A stretch of 64,000 nt of DNA from Puffinus mauretanicus (taxonomy: Eukaryota > Chordata > Aves > Procellariiformes > Procellariidae). The stretch is from positions 992,001 to 1,056,000 of the forward strand of contig JAJKFH010002273.1 of the NCBI GenBank assembly GCA_023333565.1, written 5' to 3'. How positions within the stretch are numbered: the stretch's first letter is position 1; the number at the start of each line of letters is the position of its first letter. The position numbers and the translations under genes were made by a program. The notes below the pieces were generated by a model. That model saw only the letters and a program-made list of their open reading frames with translations. It was not told the DNA's origin and ran no database searches. Below, piece after piece: positions 25,101 to 38,755 of the stretch.

Positions 25101-28100
25101 GTCGTATACTTCATTACACTCTTGGCCTCTCAGTCCATTCTATTTTTCAGTGTTATTACTAAGAACACAGTAAATAGGAACCAATTACCTTTCTCCTACT
25201 CACCACCAAATATTGCTCTGCAAGTTTAACTCCTAGCTAAGTTGGTTTGGGTAAGGAGTGAAAAATCCTCTTATAACTTGGCCTTTCCAAGATGATCAGC
25301 AAACTATCAGAAACATAATTCAAGAAATGCATCTGATTTATTAGCAAAAAGACTTTTCCTTTTAGTAGGATGTACATTTTAATTTTAAATTAGAGCTACT
25401 CTTTCAGCAGATTATTAGATGCCTATCTCAGTTTGTAGTGTTCATCAAATCTGTTCACGTGTCACTAGTCCTGGAACAATAATTTTTCCTCATTGACAGT
25501 GACGTTGTGAGGAACATTTATTTATGAACAGTTTGACAACTTGAATAACAGAACTGCTATGTAAACATAGTTACTATTAAATTGGTGGAAGCACTTTTCT
25601 AAACTAGTTTTTGTCAAGTTTTGCTTTTAGTCCCATAGCTTACAGTCTCTACAGGAAAGCTTATACTTTGTCTCACAAGTCAATTAGAGTGAAATGTTCA
25701 GAGCTATATTTCTTTACATGAGAACTTCTTTGTAAAAGAAGTAGGGCACCAAATATTCATCTTAATCTTATCACTTACTTTTGCTACTCAGAGTGAAATA
25801 TGTAAGTAGCAGAGCAACAAAGAGAAAAATAACTTTTATGAAAGGCATCCTTCTGTAGAGTGATGGATAAATGGAGTGGGACAAATTTTTTTTCTGAGGC
25901 AGTTCCAATAAAGTTGGATGATTTACAGCAGGGATGAATTTGGTTCACTGTCTTCCATGCACAGATGAGTTCTTTCATTGAGAGCTCCTCTTAGCAACTG
26001 TAACCACATCTCATGGCAGTGTATTGAATCTATGATAAACTTACTATAGAATATCATCAAAATGAAGCATTATACCTTTCCATACTAGTCTGTTATTATG
26101 TAGTTGCTTATCTGGAATCATTATGATGAGGCAGAGAGTAAAAAAAAAAGATCTCATTTTTGGAATCGGAGAAGAAATCAATGAGGTAGTGCTTTTCATT
26201 TCTATTTCCGTTAAGAGGCATCTGACCTTACTTGCCACATCCCTAAAGAGAGACTCTTAAGAGAGAAAATATTCACTATACAATGTGGAAACACTTTATT
26301 GCATAACGGTATCAGTTTGTAATAATTAAAAGAAGTGTGGCAATGACATTTCATTCTAAGAACATGCCTTCAGCTTATTTATCAATCATTTCTTGTGGGA
26401 AAACCAAAAAAACCCCAATAACATCTTTTGAAGAGTACCATTGATCACTGAAATTTACACAGAAATAAAAAGCTATAGCAATCACAGCCTGTCATTCCTC
26501 TCCTACCCCATTTCAGGTTTGGATTTTTTTTATTTTGTTTCTGTTTAAAGCTCTTTCTGTGTCTCTTTTGTCAGTCTTAACATGCTTACTTAGGAGTTGG
26601 GGTTTTCCCTCCCTCCTCATGCTATAGTCTGTCACAATGTCCTGACAATGTCTCACTGTGCTGAACAACTTTGTGACGAAGTAAGGAGCGGGCTAGCAGG
26701 GAAATAAAGTGTCTCTGTAGTAATAAATACTGGCATTCATAAGAGAAGTCAAATATTTAAATATTTGAAGAAATTAACAATGAAAGAACAGGGCGGGGGG
26801 GTTGAAAGCATAAGATATGAAAATAATCCAAATATTTAAAAGATTATTTGCCCTTACGGAGGAATTCTTCAGTGGAGGGGATGAAAAAAAGGGGTAATCT
26901 TCCCACCACTATTAGTTAACCTTTTCAGCTTACTGCGTTAATTATTTAGTCTCCATAAAATCCTAATCAAGAACGTGTAAAAAAACAACCCACAACTTCC
27001 TCTGCAGGACAATTCAGAGAAGGTTTTGACTTACTTTTTCCATACTGTCTTTACCAAGTATGGAAAGCCTGAGGAAACCAGACAGCTGGTTCACGTACTT
27101 GGTGACACGATTTAAGCATTCCCTCTGAAATGACAAAAATTCAAAATGGGTTCATTCACCCATTCAGCAAGTGCTCATATGTTATGGTGATGGGCGTACT
27201 ATAGAAGCAAACAGCAAAGCATTTTTCATGCAGTCCAACTACTCTGAAAAAAAATTCAATTGTCAAAAAGCAAAATTATTTAAGATCATAATGGATCTTT
27301 CTCTGTGATGACAATTATTTGGCACACAGCTTCATGCCTAAACCATATAAATATATATGTGTGTGTATATATATGTACATGTATATGCAGAGGTAGGAAG
27401 ATTTGCTATGGATGCCTTAATCACAACTTTCTCCCATACATGTTTCTGGTTTATATTTTAATAGGAAAATAACATTTTAACTTCCTTCAGCTGTGCTGTG
27501 CACTCAGCTCTAGCAGTCCTGTCATACACTTATTGGTATAAAATACATGCCTACCTGTGATATCTAGCTTATAAAAACTGGCTCTGGAGGTCTAGGATGC
27601 CCTCATACATTCTTTTCCATAGAGCAGGAGAGGAACACGGCGAACAGCTTTTAGATTTAAGTATCTTAAGACTGAAAGGGTGCATAGATCATCTGTGTAT
27701 AACGTAGGATGACTGAAGAACTGAGGATGTTACCCCTCTGAAGAGCAGTATTATTATTCCAGAATTTTCTCATGTATGAAGCTGTGCCAGGGTCATGTCT
27801 GTCAATTCTCCATTTAGCAGCTCAGGTAGGTGAGCATTTATCTGCTTTCAGAGCACAATATATGACCAATCATTTTGTTCCAGAATAACTTAACATTTTG
27901 AATCAAAACAAAAAAACCTCTCTTATATTAGCTAGCATTTTGCTGAAACTTGGCCCTGTTAAAAAATAAACCCTTTGTAGAAGCACCACCATTACTATTA
28001 CATTTCTGAGTTTTGGCATATCTGTCACAACAAAATGGAAAGGATGCTAGGTATTTCCAGATATGGTTTAGCATGGCAGATGTAAGTGAAATGATAAGAC

Positions 28101-30000
28101 AACTGTAACTTTTTTCTTCCTTTCCTTGCTCCCCATACTAAAGTTTGGTCATTGATGTTTCACATTAATGTAACATTTTCCATTTTATAGGAAAAGGATT
28201 TAAACCAATGATTCTCAAATTACAATCACTGCCAAGTAATCTGCAGTTGATTTACCTGGATTGCAGCTCATTACAGAACCAGTTAAGGTCTAGTAAGATC
28301 AAGGCTGAACTAAAATGAACAAGCCCTGCTGAAGCTAAACAGGCTTTGTTTGAAGTATTTGGCTAATGTTGTATCTCTCGCTACAGTGGTGTCCTTTACA
28401 ATCCTTATTTTCACACTATCCTTCTTTTCCCATTAACTCAGATGGTTTGTCCAGTCAACTTTTCACTATTTCATCAAGCCAATACACATTAATTCTCCAT
28501 CCAGCTTCCCAGCTGGCAAACTGCTTTTCGTTATTTTTATGCCAATGTTAATATTCCATAGTCGTTAAACATTTCAGTTAAAAAAGAAAAAAAGAGGAAA
28601 AAACCCACCAACAACCCCCCCAGCACTAAATGAAATGCACAGCTTTATGCCGTGCATACTTTTTCAATAGTGAATGACATTACAAGACTAACATAACACC
28701 ATATAATAGATAAGATGAAAATGAACTGCCCTAACCTGATGCTTGCAAAGGTTACTGTAGGGACTCCTGGCAGCTCGGCCACCAACCCGTGACTACAAGG
28801 CATTGCTGGGAATCCACAAAGGAGAGAAAAATAACTCTTCTACACTACCCATGACTAAAGAGCTCTAAAAAGGTAACTAAGAAAAACAGTTGGTTATGGA
28901 AATTCACAAGGGTGGCTTTACATATTATGTAAAAATGGTATCACAAAGTGAGGTTCTTAGGACTGTGTGTATTTTGTGCAGCTTTGCTCAGCAGCAGAGT
29001 GGTTCTCAAGCTGCTAAGTGTCAAGCACCTATGCTATAAATTATTTCTCGAGGTCTAAACAGAAATTCAGAAATATCACCACCATTACATTTGGATTTAG
29101 TGTTCAGGTTGTCCTAGTACAATTTAGGAATATCAGTTTTAACCATTCACCTCCTTCTACAGGTAAGCAGAGCGAAGAAAAGAAAGACAAGTTTCATATG
29201 GAAAGAAACTGATTGAAGGTTTTTAAAACAAATAATTTTCTGTGTTTTCAGTCTTTCAAGCAAAGGAGATTGTAAGCCTATTTGGTAACAATGCACTTCC
29301 TCTGTTAACAGCTACATAGTTTAGAATTTTTTTTTTTTTCTTACATGAAAGTTTGTACTTACAAGTAAAATATTTATTTTAAGCATAGAAGCGCAAAGAT
29401 AGTATATCTGAAACAAGAAGAAAATATTTTTAAGTTTTTTGAGAGAAAAAATAACAGGATAGAGGGGACTAGGAAAGCCATGAGAAAGAAAATTGCATGA
29501 ATACAAAAATTATTTTTGTAGCGCACAAGCAAACTGTTCCTCGTTGGTTCTTGCACCCTTTTAAAACTATGGAAACAGTGGCCCTGCTAATGGTGCTAGA
29601 GGAGCCAAAAGAAAATCATAGCTAATTCATGTTCTGATGGAACACACTCTTAAGCATAGAAAACCTAGTTTGTGTATCCAAGACAAATAACACAATATTC
29701 TTCTCAGCATTTAGAAAGTTGTTGATGTTTCTAAATTGCACTAAGCTTGCAATATGAGTATTCATTTATTTTGAATCTGTATTAGAGGAAGATTTTTAAG
29801 GAACATTGTTTTTGTAAAATGAAGATAAAGCATAAAATACAAAATTTAATTATTATTAATATATTAAATTAAGATACTGGATAAAAAACATCTCTCAGTA
29901 CCTTTGACATGATTTTTAAAAATAATCAAGAGCTTTTCATCAGCACCAAAAAAAGATGACAAATCAGCAGTCAAATGGAATTCAAATGACTACTTACTCT
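22197..30000. other. unique non-coding DNA with enhancer-like stretches
   Basis: No coding exon or transposon is recognised. Two stretches (about 22880-23200 and 24530-24730) are complex, non-repetitive AT-rich sequence with clustered transcription-factor-like motifs, including TAATTA directly followed by TGAGTCA at 23095-23107. Such composition is typical of vertebrate conserved non-coding elements, but conservation cannot be judged from one sequence. A TA/TG microsatellite lies at 27346-27388. All open frames are shorter than 70 codons from about 22,900 onward. Confidence 0.5.
27346..27388. repeat. TA/TG microsatellite
   Basis: An imperfect run of alternating TA and TG dinucleotides (TATAAATATATATGTGTGTG and onward), interrupted by ATGTACATGTATATG. 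It is a simple repeat with no associated feature. Confidence 0.85.
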
Positions 30001-30497
30001 CAAATACCAATCTTTCTACTCCTTCACAAAAGCTTAAATTAAAAGAAAGAAATGGGACTAAGGGTCAATTGATTTGAATTATTCTCGGCCAGGGAGAAAA
30101 GCAGATTCCATTCACAAAATTTTCTTGCAATGAAGAGACAGTAATCTGTTGTCTTCTCTAATGATGAGCTCCAGCTTCAGCTTTTGTGACCAAGGCACTA
30201 ATCAAGAAGGAAATGAGGCCACATCTGAAACATCTCAATGTTAAAGAATTAAACACTATCAGGAAACAAACATACAACCAAAGAAAATCTTGCAACTCTG
30301 GTGTCATAAACTCTTTGAAAATACACTGGAAAGATATGGTAGTTTTTCCAAACGTACATTTTGATTTCCAGATGTGATTTTAGAGCCACAGAAAAGGGAG
30401 GGGATTTGGGGGGTTCTCAGTATGCCCCAAAACAGAAGTGTCAGAAAACAAAGCTCACACTCTACCAACAAACTGTTTGGAGCTTTGTCTATCTAAC

Positions 30498-30517
30498 AAA
30501 AAAAAAAAAAAAAAAAA
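30498..30517. repeat. A20 homopolymer
   Basis: Twenty consecutive A bases. The sequence before it shows no gene-derived or LINE-derived body, so it is recorded only as a homopolymer and not as the tail of a retrocopy. Confidence 0.9.
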
Positions 30518-33500
30518 TTGCAGTGTCTTCTATCACTGTAAACCGAGATAGTCAGTGCAGCTGCACAATTTGCAACACATGAAGATCTGTCCCAGCAGTT
30601 TCAAAGATATGGATGAAAAGGAAGGTTAAGAACACATTGACGAACAACATTTCAGTATACAAATTGCATCAATTTTAGAGTTCTTTTCCAGTCCCCTCCA
30701 TGTCCCCATTTCAGCATAGCTGTATTCTAATCTTATATTGTTATTGATTATATTACTTTTTTCCCCCTAGACAGTTTTAAAATATACACAACTTGATGGT
30801 TGAGATGCTTAGTTTGGAAATTGGTGCAGGAGACTCTTAGCCCCTCTCCAATTATATCTTGTGAAACAGACTCTCTGGAGATTTCCAATAAAATGTTCTT
30901 TCATTATCACTCAAATTACATCTTCACATTTATTGACAATAATCCTGAAGAGGCTGAGTTTCTGCTGTAAGTTAGCTTTCACCATCAAGAATAAGGATTT
31001 CAAGAAAATGTGCATTAAAAAATATACTGCAGAAACTGTAGAATTATACTTCTGCAGAATGCTATTGAGTAAATGACTATTCTGTTGCACAGATCACTGT
31101 TACAATATCAGAAAAAAATAGCCTTATTTACCATGAAACAGCATTCACAAGCTGAAATGATAATCTTGTAGATGTAATGATGGGTTATTAGCTAAACATC
31201 GATTTACAAATTCATTTAGGGAATAAACGAAAAAAAAAGCCAGATTGTGAGCTGGATTTCAGCAGGTATTTCTAGTGTTTGCTGTGATGGATGAGTATGC
31301 ATGGATTTGCATTGCTTCAATGATAATATCCTGTTCAGTCTGGGCACTCAGAGAAAGAGACACCCAGAGACACATACATTTAAGTGAGTTTCTAGAATGA
31401 ACTTCTGATTTTCACTACCTGCTTCCAAACTCTGCAGAATGCTTTTAGGATGTGGTTGACAAGCTTCCACAATCTGCTCAGCTTCACCCAGACTCAGAGT
31501 ATTTTGAATTTGTGCAACTAAAAATGAACATCTTAGCTGAAATTTAGGGCTTTTTTTAGTTCTCACTTGACATTTAAGTAAAAACATTTAGCACACAAGT
31601 AAGTGGTATTTTAGGAAATAGCTTTTGCAAAAAAAAAAAAAAAGAAAATTAATACAAAAATCAAAATATTTCAGCTATGTAGGAAATAAATTAGTTTCAT
31701 ATATGGAAATCAAATTTGGCTAAATTTTGTATAAACAATCTCAAACTCCAAAGATTTTGACTGACTCAAAATAGAAGCAAGAAAATAGATTTTTTTTCAT
31801 TCAACTCAAAATTACTTTTTTCTTTTAATTTTTGCTCTTCAGTCATCACATTAGAAATCCATTATTCACATAACTTTCACTGTAGTGTCACATCTTTAAA
31901 CAAGTTTATTTCACTTTACTAGAGTAGCTGTAACAATAGAAGTTGGAGAAGAACTGGTCTTGAATTCAACATAAAATTATTCATTACTCATTATTGTATA
32001 AAATAGCCCTGTTCTGTATTTTCTGTCTAAGGAAAAGACTTTATTTTTAATAAAGTGAGAGTTACAAAGAAGATGCTATGCTACAGGTCTGATCATCCCT
32101 AGTACCTAGTATTTCCTACTGCAAAATGTGGAGGCTGTAAGGTTTCCTCCCCCAGCTCCCAGGGAAGCCTCCACATTATCTTTCAGCATTATTGTTGTCC
32201 CTGATCAGACACCCGTAGCAATGCCTGGTGGCAAGCAAAATCATCCAGTCCAAATCCAACCCAGCTCTGTGGCTCCTTTAGCTCCATTACTTCTACTTTG
32301 TTCTGATTAATCATCGCTTCTGTAAATTGCAATTTAAACAACAGCTCACAGAGTTGGGTCATTTTGCAAGATGGCCAACACCAAGGAAGTTTCTCTTATA
32401 TGGGAGCAACTGACTGGGACCATCTGCCTCCATATATAGCCCCTTTAAAAAGGTGCATACTCCACAGTTCTGTTGTTGCTGTTTCATCTGGCCTTTTACC
32501 CATGATAAGGAATAGCTGCTGAAGAAGGGATAAGACAGAAGAAATAGATAATATTAAGCAGCTCCTAGGGAATAACTGGGAATGTCCAAGAATGTATTTC
32601 TTCAAAAAGATGGTGCAATATAAAACATGACTAGCTTATCATATATGACAATTATAACAGCCATCAATCCCACAATTCATGCTTAAGACTCTTAATGATT
32701 TCAGCAGACACTTTGTGGGAACAAAGAAGGTAATACTGCATGGGAAACTGTTGTGACCTCCAACATACTGGTGTCTGGCAACTGTCTGGTGGACAGTTGT
32801 GTTCTCAATGATCCCTTGGGGAATTCTAATTTCTACTTGGTTGGCGAAAAACTGTTAAGCCCTGAATTCACCTGGTCATCTTTTTGTTTTTATTACGGCT
32901 GACATGTCTTCCTCACAATTGTATATAAAGGATAATGAAGAATCTTCTCTGGTTTTACTGTGAATCTCACAGGGTTTTTTTATACTGTTAATGAAGATTC
33001 ATGAGTTTGTAGTTTGTAATTAACAAAAGTCTTGGATTTCATTTTAAGTGCCTTTCCTTTTGTAAAAAGTAGGTTGGATAGACCCTAAAAGCTCAGGAGT
33101 CAGAAAGAAAATTAAAAAGCAACAAAATCCATCTTAAGAATAATTTGAGCTTTCAGAGTAGTCTCATTAGGCTATGCTGCTCAAGTCCTGTCTTCCAAAA
33201 TCTTGAGACCGGAAACATAAGATTAGAAAGTTGCAACTTCTTTCTACCCTCAGGCCCAGACAGTAGCTGGGCACAGGCTGACTGTGATTTATTTTAGTTC
33301 ACAAAGCACAGATGTATTCCAGGCTCTTGATAATTTCCTGAGATTTACCCGCATTCAAGTGGCTGGACTATTTTCTCAAAGATGCACAAGTCTCTTAAAG
33401 ATGCACCTCCCTTTCCTCCTAGCTAGCTTTTCTCTAACCATATTTTACGGTATTATCGACCTGATTTACAGTGCATTTTACTCTCTTTTATGGAGATAGG

Positions 33501-36480
33501 GGTGCATGGATACCTAAATTTAAAAGAGAGGAAGGGGGAGGGAGGGAGAATTTATGTTAACAAGGAGGTAGGCATTCACTTCTTCTTATGAAAATTTGTC
33601 TTCTCTTCCTAGGACTATCTGGCTAGGCCGACAGTTCAGAGTTCAAACCCTAGCCCTCCACTCTGCTAGAAAAGAGGCTGTAGAGGATGTACCTCACTGA
33701 ACCCACCCGGACTGGTCAAGACAGGGTTTAACTCGCGGAGTCCAGAAAATCCATAGCCTAAATAGGGGGTAGGACAACATATTTCACCCCTCTCTGAACA
33801 CACAATGATGAACTAGCAGGAGGAGAAGTGATATTGGGTGAGCTCTCTCATCTCATGAACATATATACCGAAAAGATGGAAGTGGCTTCAGGTAACATCT
33901 GGCCACATTTGCACCAGCCAACAAGGGCTACAAGGGTCCTCAGCCTGGGAGAACATTTGGCCCTGGAAGGCAGACCACTCATAAGAAATTAAAATCACTT
34001 CATGTTCTATAAAATGAGTAAATGAATAGGCTAAAGAAAGTAACATTCATCAGCAGGAAGATGAGGGGAAACGCTGTTGGGATGATTTGGACAAAAAGAA
34101 GAATCTAGGAGAGGAATCAATCCTCAGGGGAAGCAGTAACTTTGTCACCTCCTTCGCAATGTTGCTTGTCATGTACAATTTTTGAATATTGACTGTTGAA
34201 CACTGCTCAATTCAATGATGTCATCTCCCCTCCCTGAAAATTGTGCGTGAATCAGGCCGTCAGGTTTGCAAGAGCAGTTATCCATCTGACTGAGGAAATG
34301 GGGGGTTGGGAAGTTCCCGGTGCATATATTGAACCACAACCTTGGCTTTCATTGGCCTTTCTCAAAGGAGAATGATTGGAGTGTCTCAGCAGGTTATGAT
34401 GTCTGTGTCCAAGAGACCAAGCGCTCACAAAGTGGCTATAAATTGCTTTTTGGGATTGGCCTAAAGAAGATTGCTATAATCTTCTTTACACAGAACAATT
34501 CTCATCTGTGCCTGAAGCCAAAAGAATCAGTCCTTAGCATACGGCCTTTAACTCTCTGTTCTTATTCTGAAATAATTTCTAACATAAAATCAGTGTACAC
34601 TGCTAAAACCTAAGATGTATGCAAGTAAAAAATTGATAATCAATTTACTTCTCTTTAAAACACTTTACTGAGGAAAAGTAAATGAGATGAAGGAGGGTAA
34701 CAATGGAACAGCAAGATATTCAGCTTCAGACACCTCTTTTTGTTGACATAATGGGATAATGTTGTAATTAGGTTAGTTCAAACACATGATACCTGAGTAG
34801 TGGAAACATAATCTGACCTCTCAGGTTGAGATACACAAACGTTACTTGACCTTTCCTCCCATGCATTCCTATGCCTCTGGATATATGCTAAAAAGAACCA
34901 AAGAGAATAAGAGTTGTGCTGTAACAGAGTTTCTTAATCAGATGTCATTCCACACAGAAACCAGGCTGGGAAAGACATGCAATTGATAAAATAACTAGAT
35001 TTTCAGCACGTTATCCACTAGAGATTTGGAGTTGGATGTTAAAAACACTCTGAGCTGATGAACTTATCACGGTTTGCTGCTTAGCATCTTGATTAACTGG
35101 GTATTAAAAATCATTTTACTCAATTTGGGGCAGGGCGGGAGGGGGCACGGAAAAACAAAACAGACTGCTTCATGTGCAGGAGCCAAATTCGGCTCCTGAG
35201 GTAACTGAGAGTGTAGTCAGAGAATCACAAACATTTACTGAATGTGATTCACAAAGTATGTAAAGAATACATCAAAAGTAGGTAAAGCATGGGTCTAATA
35301 TTATTTCATTGGATTGTGCTAAATGCACCGGTTGCAACATGCCTTTTTATAATGCTGGAAAATATTTCAATCTATTTTAAGAGCTTTATTAATAAAGCAC
35401 CTACATGAATTCAATTGGAAAATACTGAAATACTCACTGTTATAGTGTATGGTTCCTAGAAACTGTAATTTTTAAAGGCTTTGCATAAATTGAGCTGAAC
35501 AGAGAGGTTATTGGACTACTATGTGACTAAGCAAAGTATTTTTATTTCGTGTCTAGATTTAAGTGTGATTTTAATTTCATGCCTATTTTTAAGTACATAT
35601 TAATGCTTTGATATACACATATATGCAATTATGTTATTGTTCAGCTCATTTTTATATAATCTACTTGTTTTGTAACCTTGTGTGTTAGTAGACGTAACCA
35701 TTTATTTAGATTAACTCTGAATAGGCTAGATTGGCTGCGTGAGGCTAGAAATAACACACAGATTTGCTAAGCCAATCAGAAAGAAACTGATCAATAATGA
35801 TATATTGATCAATTTTCATTCTGCTGCAACAACATCAGATTGAATTATTATATCAACGTCAACCGTTTAGTATAACAGAAACAAAGTAGTAGTAAAAGGG
35901 CATCATTACAGAATCAATTCCTTCCTACTTTGAGGCTAGTTTTCTCAGAAAATGCACTTTCCTAAAGCAAATTTCAAGATCAACATTCCATGCTGTTTCA
36001 TACAAAGTTAAAGTTTTAACAACATTAAAACAGACCTTCATAAAGGTCTCCCGTAAAATACATTTTTTGTATGCTTTCCACAGAAGGAACAGAATTAAAT
36101 TCTCTTACCTTTCAAATAGAGGATGTAAAGTAGTCATATACAAAAACATTCTTCAATTGAGGATGCTGAATACTGCTACTATTTTTCATCCCTTTCTCAC
36201 TTCTTGTTTCAGGCTTTTTTAAGCTGACATTACACTTCCCTGCTATCCAGAGAACTAAGCAAAGATTAGGATTTTAAAAAAAGAACTTCTTAATGGCCTA
36301 TCATTATTTTTTGTAGTGTGTCATAAATCATACTAACTAAAAACCATTGGTGCATATGTTAGGATTTACTACTTACTCTTCAGTGTGAATCTATGTTAGG
36401 AAATAAGTAACCAGAATTATTAGACACTACTAGTCTAGTATAGACACTATTATTTGCTTCATTGTTGCCACATTTTTATG

Positions 36481-36514
36481 TTTCCTTTCCTTTCCTCTCC
36501 TCTTTTTTTTCCCC
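36481..36514. repeat. TTTCC pyrimidine tract
   Basis: Three TTTCC units are followed by TCTCCTC, T8 and CCCC, giving an unbroken polypyrimidine strand of 34 bases. A pyrimidine tract before a 3' splice site was considered, but no AG and open exon follow in a convincing way. Confidence 0.75.
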
Positions 36515-37186
36515 TGTGTGTGTCAATTAAAAGCATCCACGCTGCCAAGAAGGAAAACATTTTCTTGTCAAAGTCAGAGGCTGCAAGGAAGGGAGTGACT
36601 CTCCACACTGATAGTTAGCAGCACAATCATTAAGAGGTCAGCAGGCAAGTGGATGACTAATCATGCTTTGTTTAATTCAGGCTATAATTTTCAAATTGTA
36701 TTCTTCAGTTTGAGAATATTCCTAGTCTGGTGTTTTATGTATCTACTTAATGCAATCTTTCTGAGCCATTTTTATGGCACAGCTATTCTATTAGCAAAAA
36801 AGGTTATAACACAGCTGAGAAATGTTAGATGTTTCAGAGGTACAAAGCTGAGGTGACTAGTCAAGGGTGTTTCTGGAGAATGACCTATTTTCCTTTCTCC
36901 TCTTTCTTTGCTGGCCCCTATAAGAACAACAGTTTATTTCAATTTTCTTAAAAATCAGAGAAGGCTTAGTGAAGACCAAACTCCAGCAACAGAAATGCTA
37001 GAGTCATGAAGATGGCAACTAGCCTACAAATAAAATATAATGAATAGTTAAGGGACGTAACTGGGATTAAGCAGAATACAGTCATAGAATATTAGAATCA
37101 TAGAATCATAGAATCATAGAATCAGTAAGTTGGAAAAGACCTTTAAGATCATCGAGTCCAACCGTCAATCCAACACACCATGCCCA

Positions 37187-37523
37187 CTACACCATGTCCC
37201 CAAGGGCCTCATCTACACGTCTTTTAAATACTTCCAGGGATGGTGACTCCACCACTTCCCTGGGCAGCCTGTTCCAAGGCCTGACCACTCTTTCAGTAAA
37301 GAAATTTCTCCTAATGTCCAGTCTAAACCTCCCTTGGCACAACTTGAGGCCATTTCCTCTCGTCCTATCGCTTGTTACTTGGCAGAAGAGACCAGCACCC
37401 ACCTCGCTACAACCTCCTTTCAGGTAGTTGTAGAGCGCGATGAGGTCTCCCCTCAGCCTCCTCTTCTCCAGGCTAAACAACCCCAGTTCCCTCAGCCGCT
37501 CCTCATAAGACTTGTGCTCCAGG
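37187..37523 (-). pseudogene. CR1 ORF2 fragment: C-terminal tail beyond the frameshift
   Basis: This is the continuation of the same CR1 frame after the single-base deletion. It reads [20 protein letters not shown], then [56 protein letters not shown] and a natural stop at 37187. The open stretch extends upstream to 37597 in this frame, but only the part after about 37523 is CR1-like; the rest is the wrong frame. The 3' UTR of about 100 bp follows. Confidence 0.95.
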
Positions 37524-38755
37524 CCTTCACCAGCTTCGTTGCCCTCCTCTGGACACGCTCCAGCACCTCCATGTCCTTCTTGTAGTGAGGGGCCCAAAAC
37601 TGAACACAGTATTCGAGGTGCGGCCTCACTAGTGCCGCATACAGGGGAACAATCACCTCCCTGCTCCTGCTGGCCACACTATTCCTAATACAGGCCAGGA
37701 TGCCATTGGCCTTCTTGGCCACCTGAGCACACTGCCGGCTCATGTTCAGCCGACTGTCAACCAGCACCCCCAGGTCCTTTTCCTCTGGGCAGCTTTCCAG
37801 CCACTCTTCCCCAAGCCTGTAGCGTTGCCTGGGGTTATTGTGGCCGAAGTGCAGGACCCAGCACTTGGCCTTGTTGAACCTCATACAGTTGGCCTCAGCC
37901 CATCGATCCAGCCTGTCCACATCCCTCTGCAGAGCCTTCCTACCCTCCAGCAGATCAACACTCCCACCCAGCTTGGTGTCATCTGCAAACTTACTGAGGG
38001 AGCACTCGATCCCCTCGTCCAGATCGTCGATAAAGATATTGAACAGGACCGGCCCCAAAACTGACCCCTGGGGAACACCGCTCGTGACCGGCCGCCAACT
38101 GGATTTAACTCCGTTGACCACAACTCTCTGGGCTCGGCCGTCCAGCCAGTTTTTTACCCAGCGAAGAGTGTACCTGTCTAGGCCGTGAGCCGCCAGCTTC
38201 TCTAGGAGAATGCTGTGGGAGACAGTGTCAAAGGCTTTACTGAAGTCCAGGTAGACCACATCCACAGCCTTTCCCTCATCCACTAAGCGGGTCACCTGGT
38301 CATAGAAGGAGATCAGGTTGGTCAAGCAGGACCTGCCTTCCATGAACCCGTGCTGGCTGGGCCTGATCCCCTGGTTGTCCCGGACATGGCTCGTGAGCGC
38401 CCTCAAAACAAACTGCTCCATGATCTTCCCCGGCACCGAGGTCAGGCTGACCGGCCTGTAGTTCCCCGGATCCTCCTTCCGGCCCTTCTTATAGATGGGC
38501 GTCACATTGGCGAGCCTCCAGTCGTCCGGGACCTCCCCAGTTAACCAGGACTGCTGGTAAATGATGGAGAGCGGCTCGGCAAGCTCCTCCGCCAGCTCCC
38601 TCAGCACCCTCGGGTGGATCCCATCCGGCCCCATAGACTTGTGAGTGTCCAGGTGGCGTAGCAGCTCATTAACTTCTTCCTCATGGATTATGGGGGATCT
38701 ATCCTGCTCGTCGTCCTTGTCATCCAGCTCAGGGGGCTGAGTACCCTGAGGATAA
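37492..38755 (-). pseudogene. CR1 ORF2 fragment: complete reverse transcriptase core
   Basis: The frame is open from the 5' truncation to a premature stop at 37492. The first in-frame Met is at 38634, but the frame extends upstream of it, so that Met is not a true start. All key motifs are intact: [49 protein letters not shown], motif [12 protein letters not shown] (about 38229-38262), motif [18 protein letters not shown] (about 38047-38085) and motif C KFADDTKL (about 37974-37997). These are followed by [26 protein letters not shown] and [19 protein letters not shown]. The last codons ([11 protein letters not shown]) are out of frame: one base is missing near 37524, in the GGCC of the plus strand. 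Without the endonuclease and a 5' promoter it cannot transpose by itself, and its flanks show no host promoter. Confidence 0.96.

Larger units (their letters stand above)
30001..37082. other. unique non-coding DNA with homopolymer and purine tracts
   Basis: No gene is recognised. The longest open frame is 97 codons (34320-34613, plus) and has no domain. Simple tracts are A20 at 30498-30517, A15 at 31629-31643, a G/A-rich tract at 33523-33550 with three closely spaced G runs, and a TTTCC-type pyrimidine tract at 36481-36514. At about 33605-33680 a segment has weak resemblance to tRNA internal promoter boxes, but it does not fold as a tRNA. Confidence 0.55.
37083..38755 (-). mobile_element. CR1 LINE retrotransposon, 5'-truncated, near-intact RT
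   Basis: About 1.67 kb of CR1 lies in reverse orientation. Read on the minus strand it begins just before the reverse transcriptase and runs through the C-terminal region to the 3' UTR and the 8-bp tail, seen on the plus strand as several AATCATAG units at 37090-37122. The endonuclease and ORF1 are missing. The junction with unique DNA lies around 38750-38760. The CR1 frame is open for about 1.26 kb and disrupted by only one single-base deletion, so the copy is much better preserved than the one at 19 kb. Its 3' UTR (GGTTGGAAAAGACC-type and the ACACCATGCCCACTACACCA block) is the same as that of the stub at 53,664, so both come from one subfamily. Confidence 0.98.

Noticed and set aside
30490..30600. 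Poly(A) tail of a processed pseudogene
   Set aside because: No gene-like sequence precedes the A20 run. Homopolymers of this size occur elsewhere in the window.
33523..33550. G-quadruplex in the purine tract
   Set aside because: Only three separable G runs are present where four are needed.
33601..33690. tRNA gene or tRNA-derived SINE (TGGCTAGGCCGAC and AGTTCAAACCCT)
   Set aside because: The two box-like motifs are too close together and no cloverleaf or acceptor stem can be drawn.
37194..38544. Plus-strand open frames of 64-116 codons
   Set aside because: Antisense shadows of the second CR1 reverse transcriptase.
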